Assembly: GCF_000473325.1 (NCBI RefSeq)
Contig: NZ_KI421513.1
Span: 1,745,217-1,809,216, forward strand
Source of the DNA: Leisingera caerulea DSM 24564
GTDB lineage: Bacteria > Pseudomonadota > Alphaproteobacteria > Rhodobacterales > Rhodobacteraceae
Reading direction: 5' to 3'
Length of the DNA: 64,000 nt
A program made the position numbers and the translations under genes. A model generated the notes under the pieces. That model saw nothing but the letters and a program-made list of their open reading frames with translations, ran no database searches and was not told the origin of the DNA. Each line of letters opens with the position of its first letter. Position 1 is the stretch's first letter. Positions 26,698-34,889 of the stretch are shown in pieces.

Positions 26698-27393
26698 ATG
26701 AAGGATTCTCCCGAAGATCAGATCGTGAATGCGATTCTCGACGCGATTTCAGAGCAGCGCCTCCCGGCTGGAACCAAGCTGGGCGAACAGGCGCTGAGCG
26801 ATCTGTTTTCCTGCAACCGCGCCAATGTGCGCCGGGCGCTGGCCTCGCTGGCCGCACAGCAGGTGGTGGAGTTGCGCCCCAACCGCGGCGCCTTTGTGAT
26901 GACGCCCTCCCCGAAAGAGGCGCGCGACATCTTCCAGGCCCGCCGCGCGATCGAGCGCACCATTGCCCGGCATGCCTCCGGCCAGGCCTCAGCGGAGGAC
27001 ATCACATTCCTGCGCGGCAATATTCAGGAGGAAGCCGAGGCACGTAAGGCGGGTGATAAACCGGCCGAGCTGCGGGCCTCGCGGCAGTTTCACATGCGGA
27101 TAGCGCAGATCGCCGGCAATTTGGTGCTGGAGCGATTCCTGTCAGAGCTGACCATGCGCAGCACGCTGATTTTGGGGCTTTATTCTCCCACCGGCAGCTC
27201 CTCCTGCGCGGAGGACGAACACGACCGGATCGTCGACGCGCTGGCGGCTGGCAGCACGGATGAGCTGGTCCGGCTTGCAGATGAGCATCTGCGCCATCTA
27301 GAGGAAGGCCTGAACTTTGATGAGCCGCCCGCCGCCCCGATGAGCCTCAGGGAGCAGCTGATTGCTCCGCGCAAGGCACCCACAGCAGAGTAG
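26698..27393 (+). CDS. GntR-family regulator, FadR/FCD type
   Basis: A 231-residue regulator with an N-terminal winged helix (GEQALSDLFSCNRANVRRAL, then NRGAFVMTPSPKEARDIF) and a helical FCD ligand domain (RRAIERTIARH, then RQFHMRIAQIAGN, then DEHDRIVDAL) whose His and Asp residues usually bind a metal and an organic-acid effector. It is divergent from the hydantoin-type operon and convergent with TRAP 2, so control of the hydantoin operon is likely. Confidence 0.88.
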   Translation: MKDSPEDQIVNAILDAISEQRLPAGTKLGEQALSDLFSCNRANVRRALASLAAQQVVELRPNRGAFVMTPSPKEARDIFQARRAIERTIARHASGQASAEDITFLRGNIQEEAEARKAGDKPAELRASRQFHMRIAQIAGNLVLERFLSELTMRSTLILGLYSPTGSSSCAEDEHDRIVDALAAGSTDELVRLADEHLRHLEEGLNFDEPPAAPMSLREQLIAPRKAPTAE

Positions 27394-27411
27394 TCGGGCA
27401 CATCACGGGTG

Positions 27412-27446
27412 CGCGCCCTCACACCGGAAAATACTGCGAGGGCGCG
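27412..27446. terminator. inverted repeat between convergent gntR and TRAP 2
   Basis: CGCGCCCTC and GAGGGCGCG pair across a 17-base loop in the 58-bp gap between two convergent genes. There is no T-run, so it is at most a weak bidirectional terminator. Confidence 0.35.
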
Positions 27447-27451
27447 GCAGG

Positions 27452-29002
27452 TCAGAAGATTGCGGCGGGCAGCCAGGTCGCCAGGCCAGGGATCAGCCAG
27501 ACAAGCAGAACCCCAACCGCCTGCAAGCCGATGAAGGGCACAACCCCCTGATAGATGTGGCGGGTGGTGACCTCTTCCGGCGCCGCGCCGCGCAAGTAGA
27601 ACAGCGAAAAGCCGAACGGCGGGGTCAGAAAACTGGTCTGCAGGTTGATCGCGATCAGGATGCCCAGCCAAACCGGATCGTGCCCCATCAGGATCAGGGT
27701 CGGCGTGACCAGCGGCAGCACGATCACCGAGATCTCGACGAAGTCGAGGAAGAAGCCGAGCACGAAGATGAACAGCATGCAGAACAGCAGCGCCCCGGAC
27801 GGGCCGCCCGGCATGTTGCCCAGAATGTGCGCCACCCGCTCCTCGCCGCCCAGCCCGATGAACACCAGCGAGAACATGCCCGCGGCCAGGATGGTGGCAA
27901 AGATCATCGCCGTCATCGTCGCGGTGGAGGTCACGGCCTCATGCAGAATGCGCTTTTTCAGCCCGCTGCGCAGGGCGGCGATCACCGCGATGGCCCCCAC
28001 AGCTGTCAGCAGCGCATAGAACAGTCCCGCCGCAAAGTCGCCGCTGCTGAGGTCGCTGCGCTGCAGGCGGATGGGATGCACGCCAGACAGGATGCCCAGC
28101 AGGATCAGAGCGGCAGCGCCCAGCAGGATCAGCCGGACCGGACCGCCCGCGCGCAGCCCCGCCATCAGCAGCGCGCCGATGGCCCCGACAGAGGCTGCCT
28201 CGGTCGGGGTTGCGACGCCGCCGAGAATGGCACCCAGCACGGCAAAGATCAGCAGGATCGGCGGCACCACCGCGCGCACGACCTCGCCGCGGCCGGGGCG
28301 GGCCATTTCCGCCGGGGCTGAAGGCATGTCCTGCGGCCGCAAGACCCCCCGGACCAGGATATAGAGGAGGTACAGCACCACCAGCACCAGCCCCGGCACC
28401 AGCGCCGCGGCAAAGAATTGTCCCACCGACAATGCCTCAACCGAGAACTTGCCCTGTTCGTACTGCGCCTGCTGATAGGCGTTCGACATAACATCGGCGA
28501 GGATGATCAGCAGGGTCGAGGGCGGGATGATCTGCCCCAGCGTACCGGCCGTGCAGACAATGCCGGAGGCCACCCGCGGATCATAACCCGCGCGCAGCAT
28601 GGCGGGCAGGGCGATCATGCCCATCGCCACCACTGTGGCGCCGACAATCCCGGTCGAGGCCGCCAAGAGCGCCCCCACCAGCACCACCGAGATGCCCAAG
28701 CCGCCTTTGAGCTGCCCGAACAGCCGCCCCATGGTGTCCAGCAGCTCTTCGGCGATGCGGCTTTTCTCCAGGATTGCGCCCATCAGCACAAACAGCGGAA
28801 TTGCGATCAGCACCTGGTTGCTCAGCAGCCCGAATGCGCGCTGGCCCAACGCCCCCAGCAGCGAGATATCCATCACCCCCAGGGCCCAGCCAAGATAGGC
28901 GAACAGGATGGCGAGGCCCGCAATGGAGAAAGCAACCGGAAACCCCATGAGGATCGCTGCCATCAGGGCCGCGAACATGACCAGGTCGAGATATTCCGTC
29001 AT
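27452..29002 (-). CDS. dctM: TRAP transporter large permease (DctM), transporter 2
   Basis: A 516-residue membrane protein with more than 12 hydrophobic segments, longer than the usual 430 residues because of an insertion near residues 240-340, as in the TakP-type large permeases. Family motifs include VASGIVCTAGTLGQIIPPST and GVATPTEAASVG. It overlaps dctQ by 4 bp. It transports the ligand delivered by the binding protein at 29563-30648. Confidence 0.92.
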   Translation of the reverse strand: MTEYLDLVMFAALMAAILMGFPVAFSIAGLAILFAYLGWALGVMDISLLGALGQRAFGLLSNQVLIAIPLFVLMGAILEKSRIAEELLDTMGRLFGQLKGGLGISVVLVGALLAASTGIVGATVVAMGMIALPAMLRAGYDPRVASGIVCTAGTLGQIIPPSTLLIILADVMSNAYQQAQYEQGKFSVEALSVGQFFAAALVPGLVLVVLYLLYILVRGVLRPQDMPSAPAEMARPGRGEVVRAVVPPILLIFAVLGAILGGVATPTEAASVGAIGALLMAGLRAGGPVRLILLGAAALILLGILSGVHPIRLQRSDLSSGDFAAGLFYALLTAVGAIAVIAALRSGLKKRILHEAVTSTATMTAMIFATILAAGMFSLVFIGLGGEERVAHILGNMPGGPSGALLFCMLFIFVLGFFLDFVEISVIVLPLVTPTLILMGHDPVWLGILIAINLQTSFLTPPFGFSLFYLRGAAPEEVTTRHIYQGVVPFIGLQAVGVLLVWLIPGLATWLPAAIF

Positions 29003-29496
29003 TGGGGGGATCTTTCCGAAAACAGCCGGATCAGCAGGGCGATGGATTGCAGCATGACCAGCACGCAGAAGGCGGGGATCAGCGATTTCAGCAGGAACAC
29101 GGCCTCAAGCCCGCCGACGGCAATCGGGCCTTCGAGGATGGCCCAGGAATTGCGCACCGAAGGCCAGGACCAATAAAGCAGCGCAGCCATTGACGGCAGC
29201 AGCAGGACCAGATGGCCGAATATGTCGATACCGCGCTGGGCCCGGGGGCTGAGGCCCGCATAAAACACATCGACGCGCACATGCTTGTCGACCAGCAGCG
29301 TGTAACCGGCCGCCAGCATGAACAGGGTCGCGTGCATGTACAGGACGCTCTCCTGCGCAGCGATGGAGTTCACCCCGAACACATAGCGTCCGACCACGAT
29401 GGCAAATTGCGCCAGCACCATCAGCAGCGCCAGCCACCGCACCACCAGCGCCAGGCCCCGGTTGATACCGTCCAGCGCGTCCGCAACCCGTAGCAT
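28999..29496 (-). CDS. dctQ: TRAP transporter small permease (DctQ), transporter 2
   Basis: A 165-residue protein with four hydrophobic segments and the DctQ signature VDKHVRVDVFYAGLSPRAQR. Its stop codon overlaps the start of dctM. It lies 66 bp downstream of the binding-protein gene, with a terminator-like hairpin in that gap. Confidence 0.9.
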   Translation of the reverse strand: MLRVADALDGINRGLALVVRWLALLMVLAQFAIVVGRYVFGVNSIAAQESVLYMHATLFMLAAGYTLLVDKHVRVDVFYAGLSPRAQRGIDIFGHLVLLLPSMAALLYWSWPSVRNSWAILEGPIAVGGLEAVFLLKSLIPAFCVLVMLQSIALLIRLFSERSPQ

Positions 29497-29519
29497 CCTG
29501 TGTCTCTCCCCATCAAAAA

Positions 29520-29548
29520 GCCGGCGCCCGGTCTCCCTGGGCGCCGGC
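29520..29548 (-). terminator. partial terminator between dctP and dctQM of TRAP 2
   Basis: GCCGGCGCCC and GGGCGCCGGC form a perfect 10-bp stem with a nine-base loop, followed on the transcribed strand by TTTTT. It lies inside the operon, just after dctP. It should stop part of the transcripts and give more binding protein than permease. Confidence 0.7.
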
Positions 29549-29562
29549 AGCCGTTGCAGTGA

Positions 29563-30648
29563 TCAGTAGCCCATCACTGACGCGCGGGCGTTCATCTGGC
29601 CGTTGTCGGCATAGGTCATATAGCCGCCGACACTCTCGCGGTAAGCCAGGAAGCTTTCGGTGATGCGGCGCACCAGTTCGTCTTCGTCTTCCTGCAGCTC
29701 GGCAATCACTTCTTTGGCGGCGGCGCCCATCGCGGTGATCACGTCCTCAGGGAACATCTTCACCTGCACGCCGTCCTCATCCACCATCTTCTTGAGCGCC
29801 AAGGCGTGTTTGGTGGTGTATTCGGTCCAGACCGGATTGTAGAGGCTTTCACACGCCAGCGACACAACCTGCTTCAGATCTTCCGGCAGTTCGGCAAAGG
29901 CATTGGCGTTGACACCGCATTCCTCGGCCGAGGACGGCTCGCCCACACCCGGCCAGTAGTAGTTCTTGGCCACCTGATAATAACCCAGCGCGCTGTCGGT
30001 CCAGGGGCCGATGAATTCGCCGGCATCCAGCGCACCGGTCTGCAGGCCCTGGAACATCGCCGGGCCGCTGGTGGCCTCCGCCGCCATGCCCAGTTTCGAG
30101 GCCATCTCCGACGCCAGCCCGGTGGTGCGGAACTTCAGCCCCTTCAGGTCCTCGGCAGAGTTGATCTCCGTCTTGAACCAGCCGCCCCACTGCGGGCCGG
30201 AGTTGCCGCACAGGAACGGTTTGATGCCGAAACGGCCGTACATCTCGTCATAAAGCGCCTGACCGCCGCCGTGGTACAGCCAGCCGAACTGCTCATCCGC
30301 GCGCAGGCCAAAGGGCTGCGAGCCGAACAGCAGGATGCCTTTGGACTTGGAGCCCCAGTAGGCCGGCACCGCGTGATACAGCTCGGCTGTGCCCTCAGAC
30401 ACGGCATCAAATACGCCGCGGCCCGGCACCAGCTCGCCTGCGGCGAACAGCTTGACCTCAATCCGGCCGCCCGAAAGCGTGGTGATCCGGTCGGCCAGCA
30501 TCTGCGCCGCCACGCCGGGCCCGGGCAGGTTCTTCGGCCAGGCCGTCACCATCTTCCACTGCATCTTGCCTTGGGCGATGGCGGGGCTGGCCAGCGCCGT
30601 GGCCGCTGCGCCCATGGCACCGGCTTGCAGAAACTTCCGTCTTTGCAT
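29563..30648 (-). CDS. dctP: TRAP transporter substrate-binding protein (DctP, TakP type), transporter 2
   Basis: A 361-residue periplasmic protein with a Tat-like leader (MQRRKFLQAGAMGAAATALA, cleaved near AIAQ). The body carries WPKNLPGPGVAAQMLADRI, then AEDLKGLKFRTTGLASEMAS and TGALDAGEFIGPW, which match the TakP-like group that binds 2-oxo monocarboxylates as dimers. The conserved Arg in KFRTTG should contact the ligand carboxylate. It is divergent from a HutC-type regulator. Confidence 0.92.
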   Translation of the reverse strand: MQRRKFLQAGAMGAAATALASPAIAQGKMQWKMVTAWPKNLPGPGVAAQMLADRITTLSGGRIEVKLFAAGELVPGRGVFDAVSEGTAELYHAVPAYWGSKSKGILLFGSQPFGLRADEQFGWLYHGGGQALYDEMYGRFGIKPFLCGNSGPQWGGWFKTEINSAEDLKGLKFRTTGLASEMASKLGMAAEATSGPAMFQGLQTGALDAGEFIGPWTDSALGYYQVAKNYYWPGVGEPSSAEECGVNANAFAELPEDLKQVVSLACESLYNPVWTEYTTKHALALKKMVDEDGVQVKMFPEDVITAMGAAAKEVIAELQEDEDELVRRITESFLAYRESVGGYMTYADNGQMNARASVMGY

Positions 30649-30734
30649 GTTTCCATTCCTCCGTCTGTCGGTGGATCTGCGGTGGCCGCGGGCCAGTGGC
30701 GCAGACTCAGTCTTGTTTTGTAAGTGCTTTACAT

Positions 30735-30754
30735 TAATATGTAGCTACATATTA
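30735..30754. promoter_or_regulatory. 20-bp perfect palindrome, candidate HutC-type operator
   Basis: TAATATGTAGCTACATATTA is symmetric over all 20 bases. It lies 87 bp upstream of dctP and 99 bp upstream of the divergent regulator gene. The GT...AC core spacing is what GntR/HutC dimers recognise. Confidence 0.65.
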
Positions 30755-30852
30755 TTGTCAATCACGGTTGCGCGGTTCACATTCGCCTTTCGGCGCAAGA
30801 TGAAATATGGAGCGGCAGCAGACATTGTCCCGCGCGGCCTGGGAGAGGAATT

Positions 30853-31554
30853 TTGACGGAGAAGCGGCGCCACTCCTGGACGGAGATCCGGGACAGCATC
30901 CGGCAGATGATCCTGGATTCGACCTACGGACCCGGAGACAAGCTGCCGCGCGATGAAGAGTTTGCAGCCCGGTTCGGCTGCGCCCGCTCGACCGTGCACC
31001 GCGCCATGCGCGACTTGGCCGAAAGCGGCGTGGTGGAGCGGCGGCGCAAGGGCGGCACGATGGTGCGGCGCGATCCGGTCACCCGCGCGACGCTGAATAT
31101 CCCGATCACACGGCTGGAAGTCGAACAGAAGGGCAGCGTCTACCAGTATCAGCTGATCCGCCAGTCGGTGCAGGCGACCACCCCGGCGATCATGGCCAAC
31201 TTCGGCCTGCCAGAGCCCCGCCCGATGCTGCGCGTCGAGGCGCTGCATCTGGCCGACAGCCGGCCCTATATTTTTGAAGACCGCTGGATTTGCCTGGAAA
31301 CCGTGCCCGAGATCGAAGCGGTCGACCTCACCCGCGAAAGCGCAAATGAATGGCTGGTCCGCAACCGCCCCTACAGCCGGTGCGATCTGCGGCTCTATGC
31401 CCGCCCCGGCACCGAAAGCGACAGCGAGGTGCTGCAGAGCAAGATCGGCGACGCCTTGTTTGTCATGGAGCGCACCACCTGGATCGGCGAGGATCCGATC
31501 ACCAGTCTGCGCGCTGTGGCGCACCCGGGCTATCAGCTGGTTACCCAGGGCTGA
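30853..31554 (+). CDS. GntR-family regulator, HutC/UTRA type
   Basis: A 233-residue regulator. The N-terminal winged helix (GDKLPRDEEFAARFGCARST, then RAMRDLAESGVVERRRKGG) is followed by a UTRA ligand-binding domain (LRVEALHLADSRPYIFEDRW, then MERTTWIGEDPITSLRAVAH). The start is a TTG with GGGAGAGGAA just upstream; there is no in-frame ATG before residue 19. It is divergent from TRAP 2 and most likely controls it and itself. Confidence 0.88.
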   Translation: MTEKRRHSWTEIRDSIRQMILDSTYGPGDKLPRDEEFAARFGCARSTVHRAMRDLAESGVVERRRKGGTMVRRDPVTRATLNIPITRLEVEQKGSVYQYQLIRQSVQATTPAIMANFGLPEPRPMLRVEALHLADSRPYIFEDRWICLETVPEIEAVDLTRESANEWLVRNRPYSRCDLRLYARPGTESDSEVLQSKIGDALFVMERTTWIGEDPITSLRAVAHPGYQLVTQG

Positions 31555-31582
31555 CCGCAGGTTGCGAACGCAACGCCACCAG

Positions 31583-31608
31583 GGAACCGATCCGGGGCTG
31601 CCGGCGTT
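31583..31608 (+). promoter_or_regulatory. EcfG-type promoter (GGAAC-N17-CGTT)
   Basis: GGAAC at 31583-31587 and CGTT at 31605-31608 with a 17-base spacer match the alphaproteobacterial general-stress sigma consensus exactly. Transcription would start near 31615, about 300 bp before the AI-2E-type transporter gene. The 360-bp gap after the HutC gene (31555-31914) has no other clear gene than the small ORF at 31831. Confidence 0.6.
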
Positions 31609-31830
31609 TGCTTAAAAGCGGAGGGGTTTCTGAAACAGGTGGGGGATAGTGCAAGCCAGACACGCCATCGGCGCGGAAGGCGGCTGCACCGCTCAATCCT
31701 TTCAGGCCCGTCTGCTTGTACGCTAACCCGCTCCGCAGGCGCCCGCACCGGCATGATCCGGTCCGGCAGAATTTACGCGGCAGCTTGCGCGAACGGGGCC
31801 AGAAGGCCAATGTCACCAGGGAGGTCCTTA

Positions 31831-31911
31831 ATGCCTAATGATCACACTGCAGCCGCCCTGCAGCGGCCAGAGGCTCGATTGCACGGACAACACATCTGCG
31901 CGGGGCAGTAG
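31831..31911 (+). CDS. possible 26-residue leader ORF
   Basis: ATG at 31831 is preceded by GGGAGGTCC, the best ribosome-binding site in this gap, and encodes 26 residues beginning MPNDHTAAAL. Its TAG ends three bases before the ATG of the transporter gene, whose own ribosome-binding site is poor. It could couple translation to the transporter gene. No homology is known to me. Confidence 0.3.
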   Translation: MPNDHTAAALQRPEARLHGQHICAGQ

Positions 31912-31914
31912 ATT

Positions 31915-32934
31915 ATGTGGCAAACAGTTATCGCCAAGCGCTCAGTCCGGATTATGCTGCTGATCATCACCCTGATCCTGCTGGGCGGAGCAATGTACCT
32001 CGCCAAGCCGGTTCTGGCGCCAGGTGTTTTTGCCCTGGTGGTCGGCGTTGTGGTGGCGCCGCTGGCTGACCGTCTGGAACGGTTCGGAGTCAGCCGGGTT
32101 GTGGTGGCCAGCAGCCTGCTGGTGCTGTCCACAGCGCTGCTGGCCTTGCTGATCCTGTCGCTGGACCCGCTGCTGACGTCGCTGGCCAGCCAGGTCCCCA
32201 AGATCAAATACGAAATCCGCGGCTGGCTCGATATGGTGTCTGGCCTGCTGCGCGGGATTGAAAGCATCAGCAGTGAAATCGAGGAAACAATCGGCGCAGC
32301 GGATGCGGAGACAGAGGAGGAAGGCGGCAGCCTGCCAACGCTGACGGATGCGCTCTGGCTGGCACCGAACTTCGGCGCGCAGATTTTCATCTTTGCCGGC
32401 ACGCTGTTCTTCTTCGTGCTGACCCGGAATGAGCTGTACGAACAGGCCGGCAGCTATGCCGCCCGGTTTTTCCAGGCAGAGCGCGCGGTGGCGCGCTACT
32501 TTGCGGCGGTCACGATTGTCAACGGCGGCCTGGGCCTGCTCACAGCCGCCGGGCTGGCGCTCATCGGCCTGCCGGGAGCCTGGATCTGGGGGCTGGCGGC
32601 GGCCATCCTGAACTTTATCCTGTATCTCGGCCCGCTGATCATGCTGGCCGGGCTGACGGTGGCAGGCCTGACGCAGATCGGGGGTGCAGGCGCGCTACTG
32701 CCGCCTCTGGTGTTTCTCGGGCTGAACCTGGCCGAGGCACAATTTGTCACTCCAGCCTTTGTCGGCCGCCAGCTGGACCTCAACCCGCTTATCGTGTTCT
32801 GGGCGATTGTTTTCGGGTTGTGGATCTGGGGGCCGGTGGGTGCCATTGTGGCGCTGCCGATGCTGCTGTGGTGCGGCCGCATGCTGGTGCCGCCGCCGGA
32901 TACGGCCGTGGCGGAAGCGCCCGAACACCGGTAA
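31915..32934 (+). CDS. AI-2E family membrane transporter
   Basis: A 339-residue polytopic protein with about eight hydrophobic helices: two near the N-terminus (IMLLIITLILLGGAMYLAKP, then ALVVGVVVAPLADRL), a soluble middle with an acidic loop, and a C-terminal block with LNLAEAQFVTPAFVGRQLDL and NPLIVFWAIVFGLWIWG, the AI-2E/PerM/TqsA family signature. Family members export or exchange small molecules; the cargo is unknown. A perfect EcfG-type promoter lies about 300 bp upstream. Confidence 0.85.
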   Translation: MWQTVIAKRSVRIMLLIITLILLGGAMYLAKPVLAPGVFALVVGVVVAPLADRLERFGVSRVVVASSLLVLSTALLALLILSLDPLLTSLASQVPKIKYEIRGWLDMVSGLLRGIESISSEIEETIGAADAETEEEGGSLPTLTDALWLAPNFGAQIFIFAGTLFFFVLTRNELYEQAGSYAARFFQAERAVARYFAAVTIVNGGLGLLTAAGLALIGLPGAWIWGLAAAILNFILYLGPLIMLAGLTVAGLTQIGGAGALLPPLVFLGLNLAEAQFVTPAFVGRQLDLNPLIVFWAIVFGLWIWGPVGAIVALPMLLWCGRMLVPPPDTAVAEAPEHR

Positions 32935-32942
32935 CCGGCCAG

Positions 32943-32965
32943 GGCAGCCCGCATGGGCTGCCTTT
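32943..32965 (+). terminator. terminator after the AI-2E transporter gene
   Basis: GGCAGCCC, loop GCAT, GGGCTGCC and then TTT form a compact hairpin nine bases after the stop codon. The following stretch to 33253 (320 bp without a gene) holds the promoter of the next gene. Confidence 0.55.
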
Positions 32966-33172
32966 GCCCCTTCCCCCCCCCTGCAGAGTGCGTGCAAGGG
33001 ACCTGCCTTGCCCGGACGCTTCCCCGCCCGGAAACCCGTCCGCGCGCGGCGCCAGCAGCGTGCTGGGCATGCTCGGGCAACACTCCTGTCAGGCTGTAAG
33101 CGCCGGGATGAGCGGTAATTTGCCAGCACTTATCCGACCTCGCGGTTATTCTAAAAAAAGTTGCACGGCGCG

Positions 33173-33198
33173 GGAACCAAGACGGGCCGGAGCGGGTT
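33173..33198 (+). promoter_or_regulatory. EcfG-type promoter for the PRC-barrel gene (GGAAC-N17-GGTT)
   Basis: GGAAC at 33173-33177 and GGTT at 33195-33198 are 17 bases apart. The -10 differs from CGTT in one base, as in two other candidate promoters in this island. The expected transcript start is about 50 bp before the gene. Confidence 0.5.
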
Positions 33199-33253
33199 GG
33201 GTGGCTGTAACTCAAGCGCGCAGATGAGTGAAACTGGACAGGAGACCAATCCG

Positions 33254-33931
33254 ATGAAACATCTTATGCTTTCGACTTCGCTGATCGTCGCAACCGCCGT
33301 GCCCGCCTTTGCCGGCACCGAAACCGAAGCTTCCGGCAGCGCCGAGGCCGAAGTTCAGCTGGAAACCCCGGCAGCCGATGCTTCCGGCGAAGCAAATGTC
33401 TCCGGTGAGGCCCAGGCTGACACCGATACCATGGAGCAAGAGGCCGAAGAGCTGGCCAATGAGGCCGAAGCCGAGGCCGAAGAGCTGGCGAACGAAGCCG
33501 AAGCCGGCGCCGCTGAGCTGGCGGATGAAGCCGAAGCCGGCGCTGCAGAAGTGGAGCAGGAAGCCAGCGAGCTGGCCACCGAGACCGAGAACGCTGCTGA
33601 GAGCATGTCGGACGCCGTCAACCCTGACGCGGACGGCCCGGCCATGGAGGCGCTTGCTGAAGGCGAAATGACCACAGAGGCGCTGACCGGTGCCTGGACC
33701 TATGACTCCAATGACGAACACATCGGCGAAGTGTCGCAGGTAATCGTCAACACCAGCGGCAGCGTCGAAGCCGTGATCATTGATGTTGGCGGTTTCCTTG
33801 GCATCGGCGAGAAGCCGGTGGAGCTGACCATGGGTGATCTGGACATTGGCAAGATGGACGGCGACATCCGTGTGAAGACCCACCTGACCCGCGAAGAGCT
33901 GGAAGCTCTGCCGGAGTACCAGTCTGAATAA
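33254..33931 (+). CDS. exported PRC-barrel protein with Glu/Ala hendecad repeats
   Basis: A 225-residue protein with a signal peptide (MKHLMLSTSLIVATAVPAFA). After an acidic linker come about four 11-residue repeats (EELANEAEAEA, EELANEAEAGA, AELADEAEAGA) at about residues 63-105, which should form a right-handed coiled coil. The C-terminal 75 residues are a PRC-barrel (LTGAWTYDSNDEHIGEVSQV, then VIIDVGGFLGIGEKPVEL). Start chosen for the signal peptide and for GGAGACC upstream. It is probably a periplasmic or envelope stress protein. Confidence 0.85.
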   Translation: MKHLMLSTSLIVATAVPAFAGTETEASGSAEAEVQLETPAADASGEANVSGEAQADTDTMEQEAEELANEAEAEAEELANEAEAGAAELADEAEAGAAEVEQEASELATETENAAESMSDAVNPDADGPAMEALAEGEMTTEALTGAWTYDSNDEHIGEVSQVIVNTSGSVEAVIIDVGGFLGIGEKPVELTMGDLDIGKMDGDIRVKTHLTREELEALPEYQSE

Positions 33932-34112
33932 CACACACCGTTTCAAGGGGGCCGGCAGGTCCCCTTGAGAGCCGCCCGTTTGCCCCCCGTCCCTTTGCCG
34001 GTTTCCTGCCTCGTACCGGTGTTTCGGGCAAACTCAACTGCCAGGCGGCCCTTCAAGGCCGGGTTCCGGATCGGAGCCCGGCCTTTTGGCTGTCTGAGGC
34101 AAGGTGCCGGGG

Positions 34113-34700
34113 TTAGATCAGCCCGGCCGCCAGCGCGGTTGCGGCGGCACCCAGCCCGGACAGGGTCAGCAAGGCAATCAGCCCGTCGCGTGTCAGCATT
34201 GCCACTGCCAGCAGGCTGACAGCCGCCCCCAGCAGCGAAGAGGAAAAAGGCACGATCTCCAGCAGCGGCATCAGCGCGCCGCAGAGCAGACAGACCAGCC
34301 GGATAATGGTCAGAAAGGGCTGGCGCACCAGCGCGGGCAGACGTTTCCCGGAATGCCGGTCCAGCCACTGCGCGGTCCGGCGCAGGGCCGCGGCCATCTT
34401 ACGCACGGCCTTGCCCTTGATCTTGCGGCGGCCCAGCCATTGCGGCAGCCACAGATGCGTCCGCCCCAACAGCATCTGTCCCGACACCAGGCAGATCAGG
34501 ATGCCGCAGGCGGATGAAAACAGCGGCACCCCGCTCAGCGGCGAGACCACTGCCAGCGCCGGCAGCGCCAGAACCGCCGAAAGCGAGCCGTGGCCAAGCT
34601 CTTCTGTCAGCCGGGCCACAGTGACCGGCCCGTCGTTTTCGCGGACAATGCGGCTGGTTTCCTGAAGGACCGCGGCAACGGGCTGTTTCGAAGAATTCAT
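34113..34700 (-). CDS. exoD: ExoD-family exopolysaccharide synthesis protein
   Basis: A 195-residue protein with an N-terminal soluble part (VTVARLTEELGHGSLSAVLA) and several hydrophobic segments (LALPALAVVSPLSGVPLFSS, then LGAAVSLLAVAMLT). It matches ExoD, first defined in Sinorhizobium as needed for exopolysaccharide and alkali tolerance. A perfect EcfG-type promoter lies 37 bp upstream, so it should be induced in the general stress response. The symbol reflects family similarity. Confidence 0.85.
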   Translation of the reverse strand: MNSSKQPVAAVLQETSRIVRENDGPVTVARLTEELGHGSLSAVLALPALAVVSPLSGVPLFSSACGILICLVSGQMLLGRTHLWLPQWLGRRKIKGKAVRKMAAALRRTAQWLDRHSGKRLPALVRQPFLTIIRLVCLLCGALMPLLEIVPFSSSLLGAAVSLLAVAMLTRDGLIALLTLSGLGAAATALAAGLI

Positions 34701-34736
34701 TATTTCCTGTCTCTGGCTGCTCTTTTGCGCAACATA

Positions 34737-34762
34737 AACGCCAGAACCGCCTGCAAAGTTCC
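34737..34762 (-). promoter_or_regulatory. EcfG-type promoter for exoD (GGAAC-N17-CGTT)
   Basis: On the reverse strand GGAAC (34762-34758) and CGTT (34740-34737) are 17 bases apart, an exact consensus match, with the exoD ATG 37 bp past the -10. Confidence 0.7.
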
Positions 34763-34834
34763 GCCTGCAACCGCCCTGCCGTCAGCCGGATTTCGCGCGG
34801 AACGGTCATCAGCGGTACTTTGGTTTATATATCA

Positions 34835-34860
34835 GGAACCTTTCAGACAGCCCGCGCGTT
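34835..34860 (+). promoter_or_regulatory. EcfG-type promoter for the gene at 34890 (GGAAC-N17-CGTT)
   Basis: GGAAC at 34835-34839 and CGTT at 34857-34860 with a 17-base spacer match the consensus exactly. The expected transcript start is near 34867, about 23 bp before the ATG. It is back to back with the exoD promoter. Confidence 0.7.
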
Positions 34861-34889
34861 TCTGTGGTGGATCCCCAAGAGGGACTGAC

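Noticed and set aside
31639..31911. 90-codon frame in the gap before the AI-2E transporter
   Set aside because: Arg/Ser-rich product from a GTG with no ribosome-binding site. Only its last 26 codons have a good site, so only those are listed, as a tentative leader.
33440..33570. Tandem 33-bp units resembling a short CRISPR-like or VNTR array
   Set aside because: The units are in frame, have no spacers and encode 11-residue protein repeats; it is a coding repeat.
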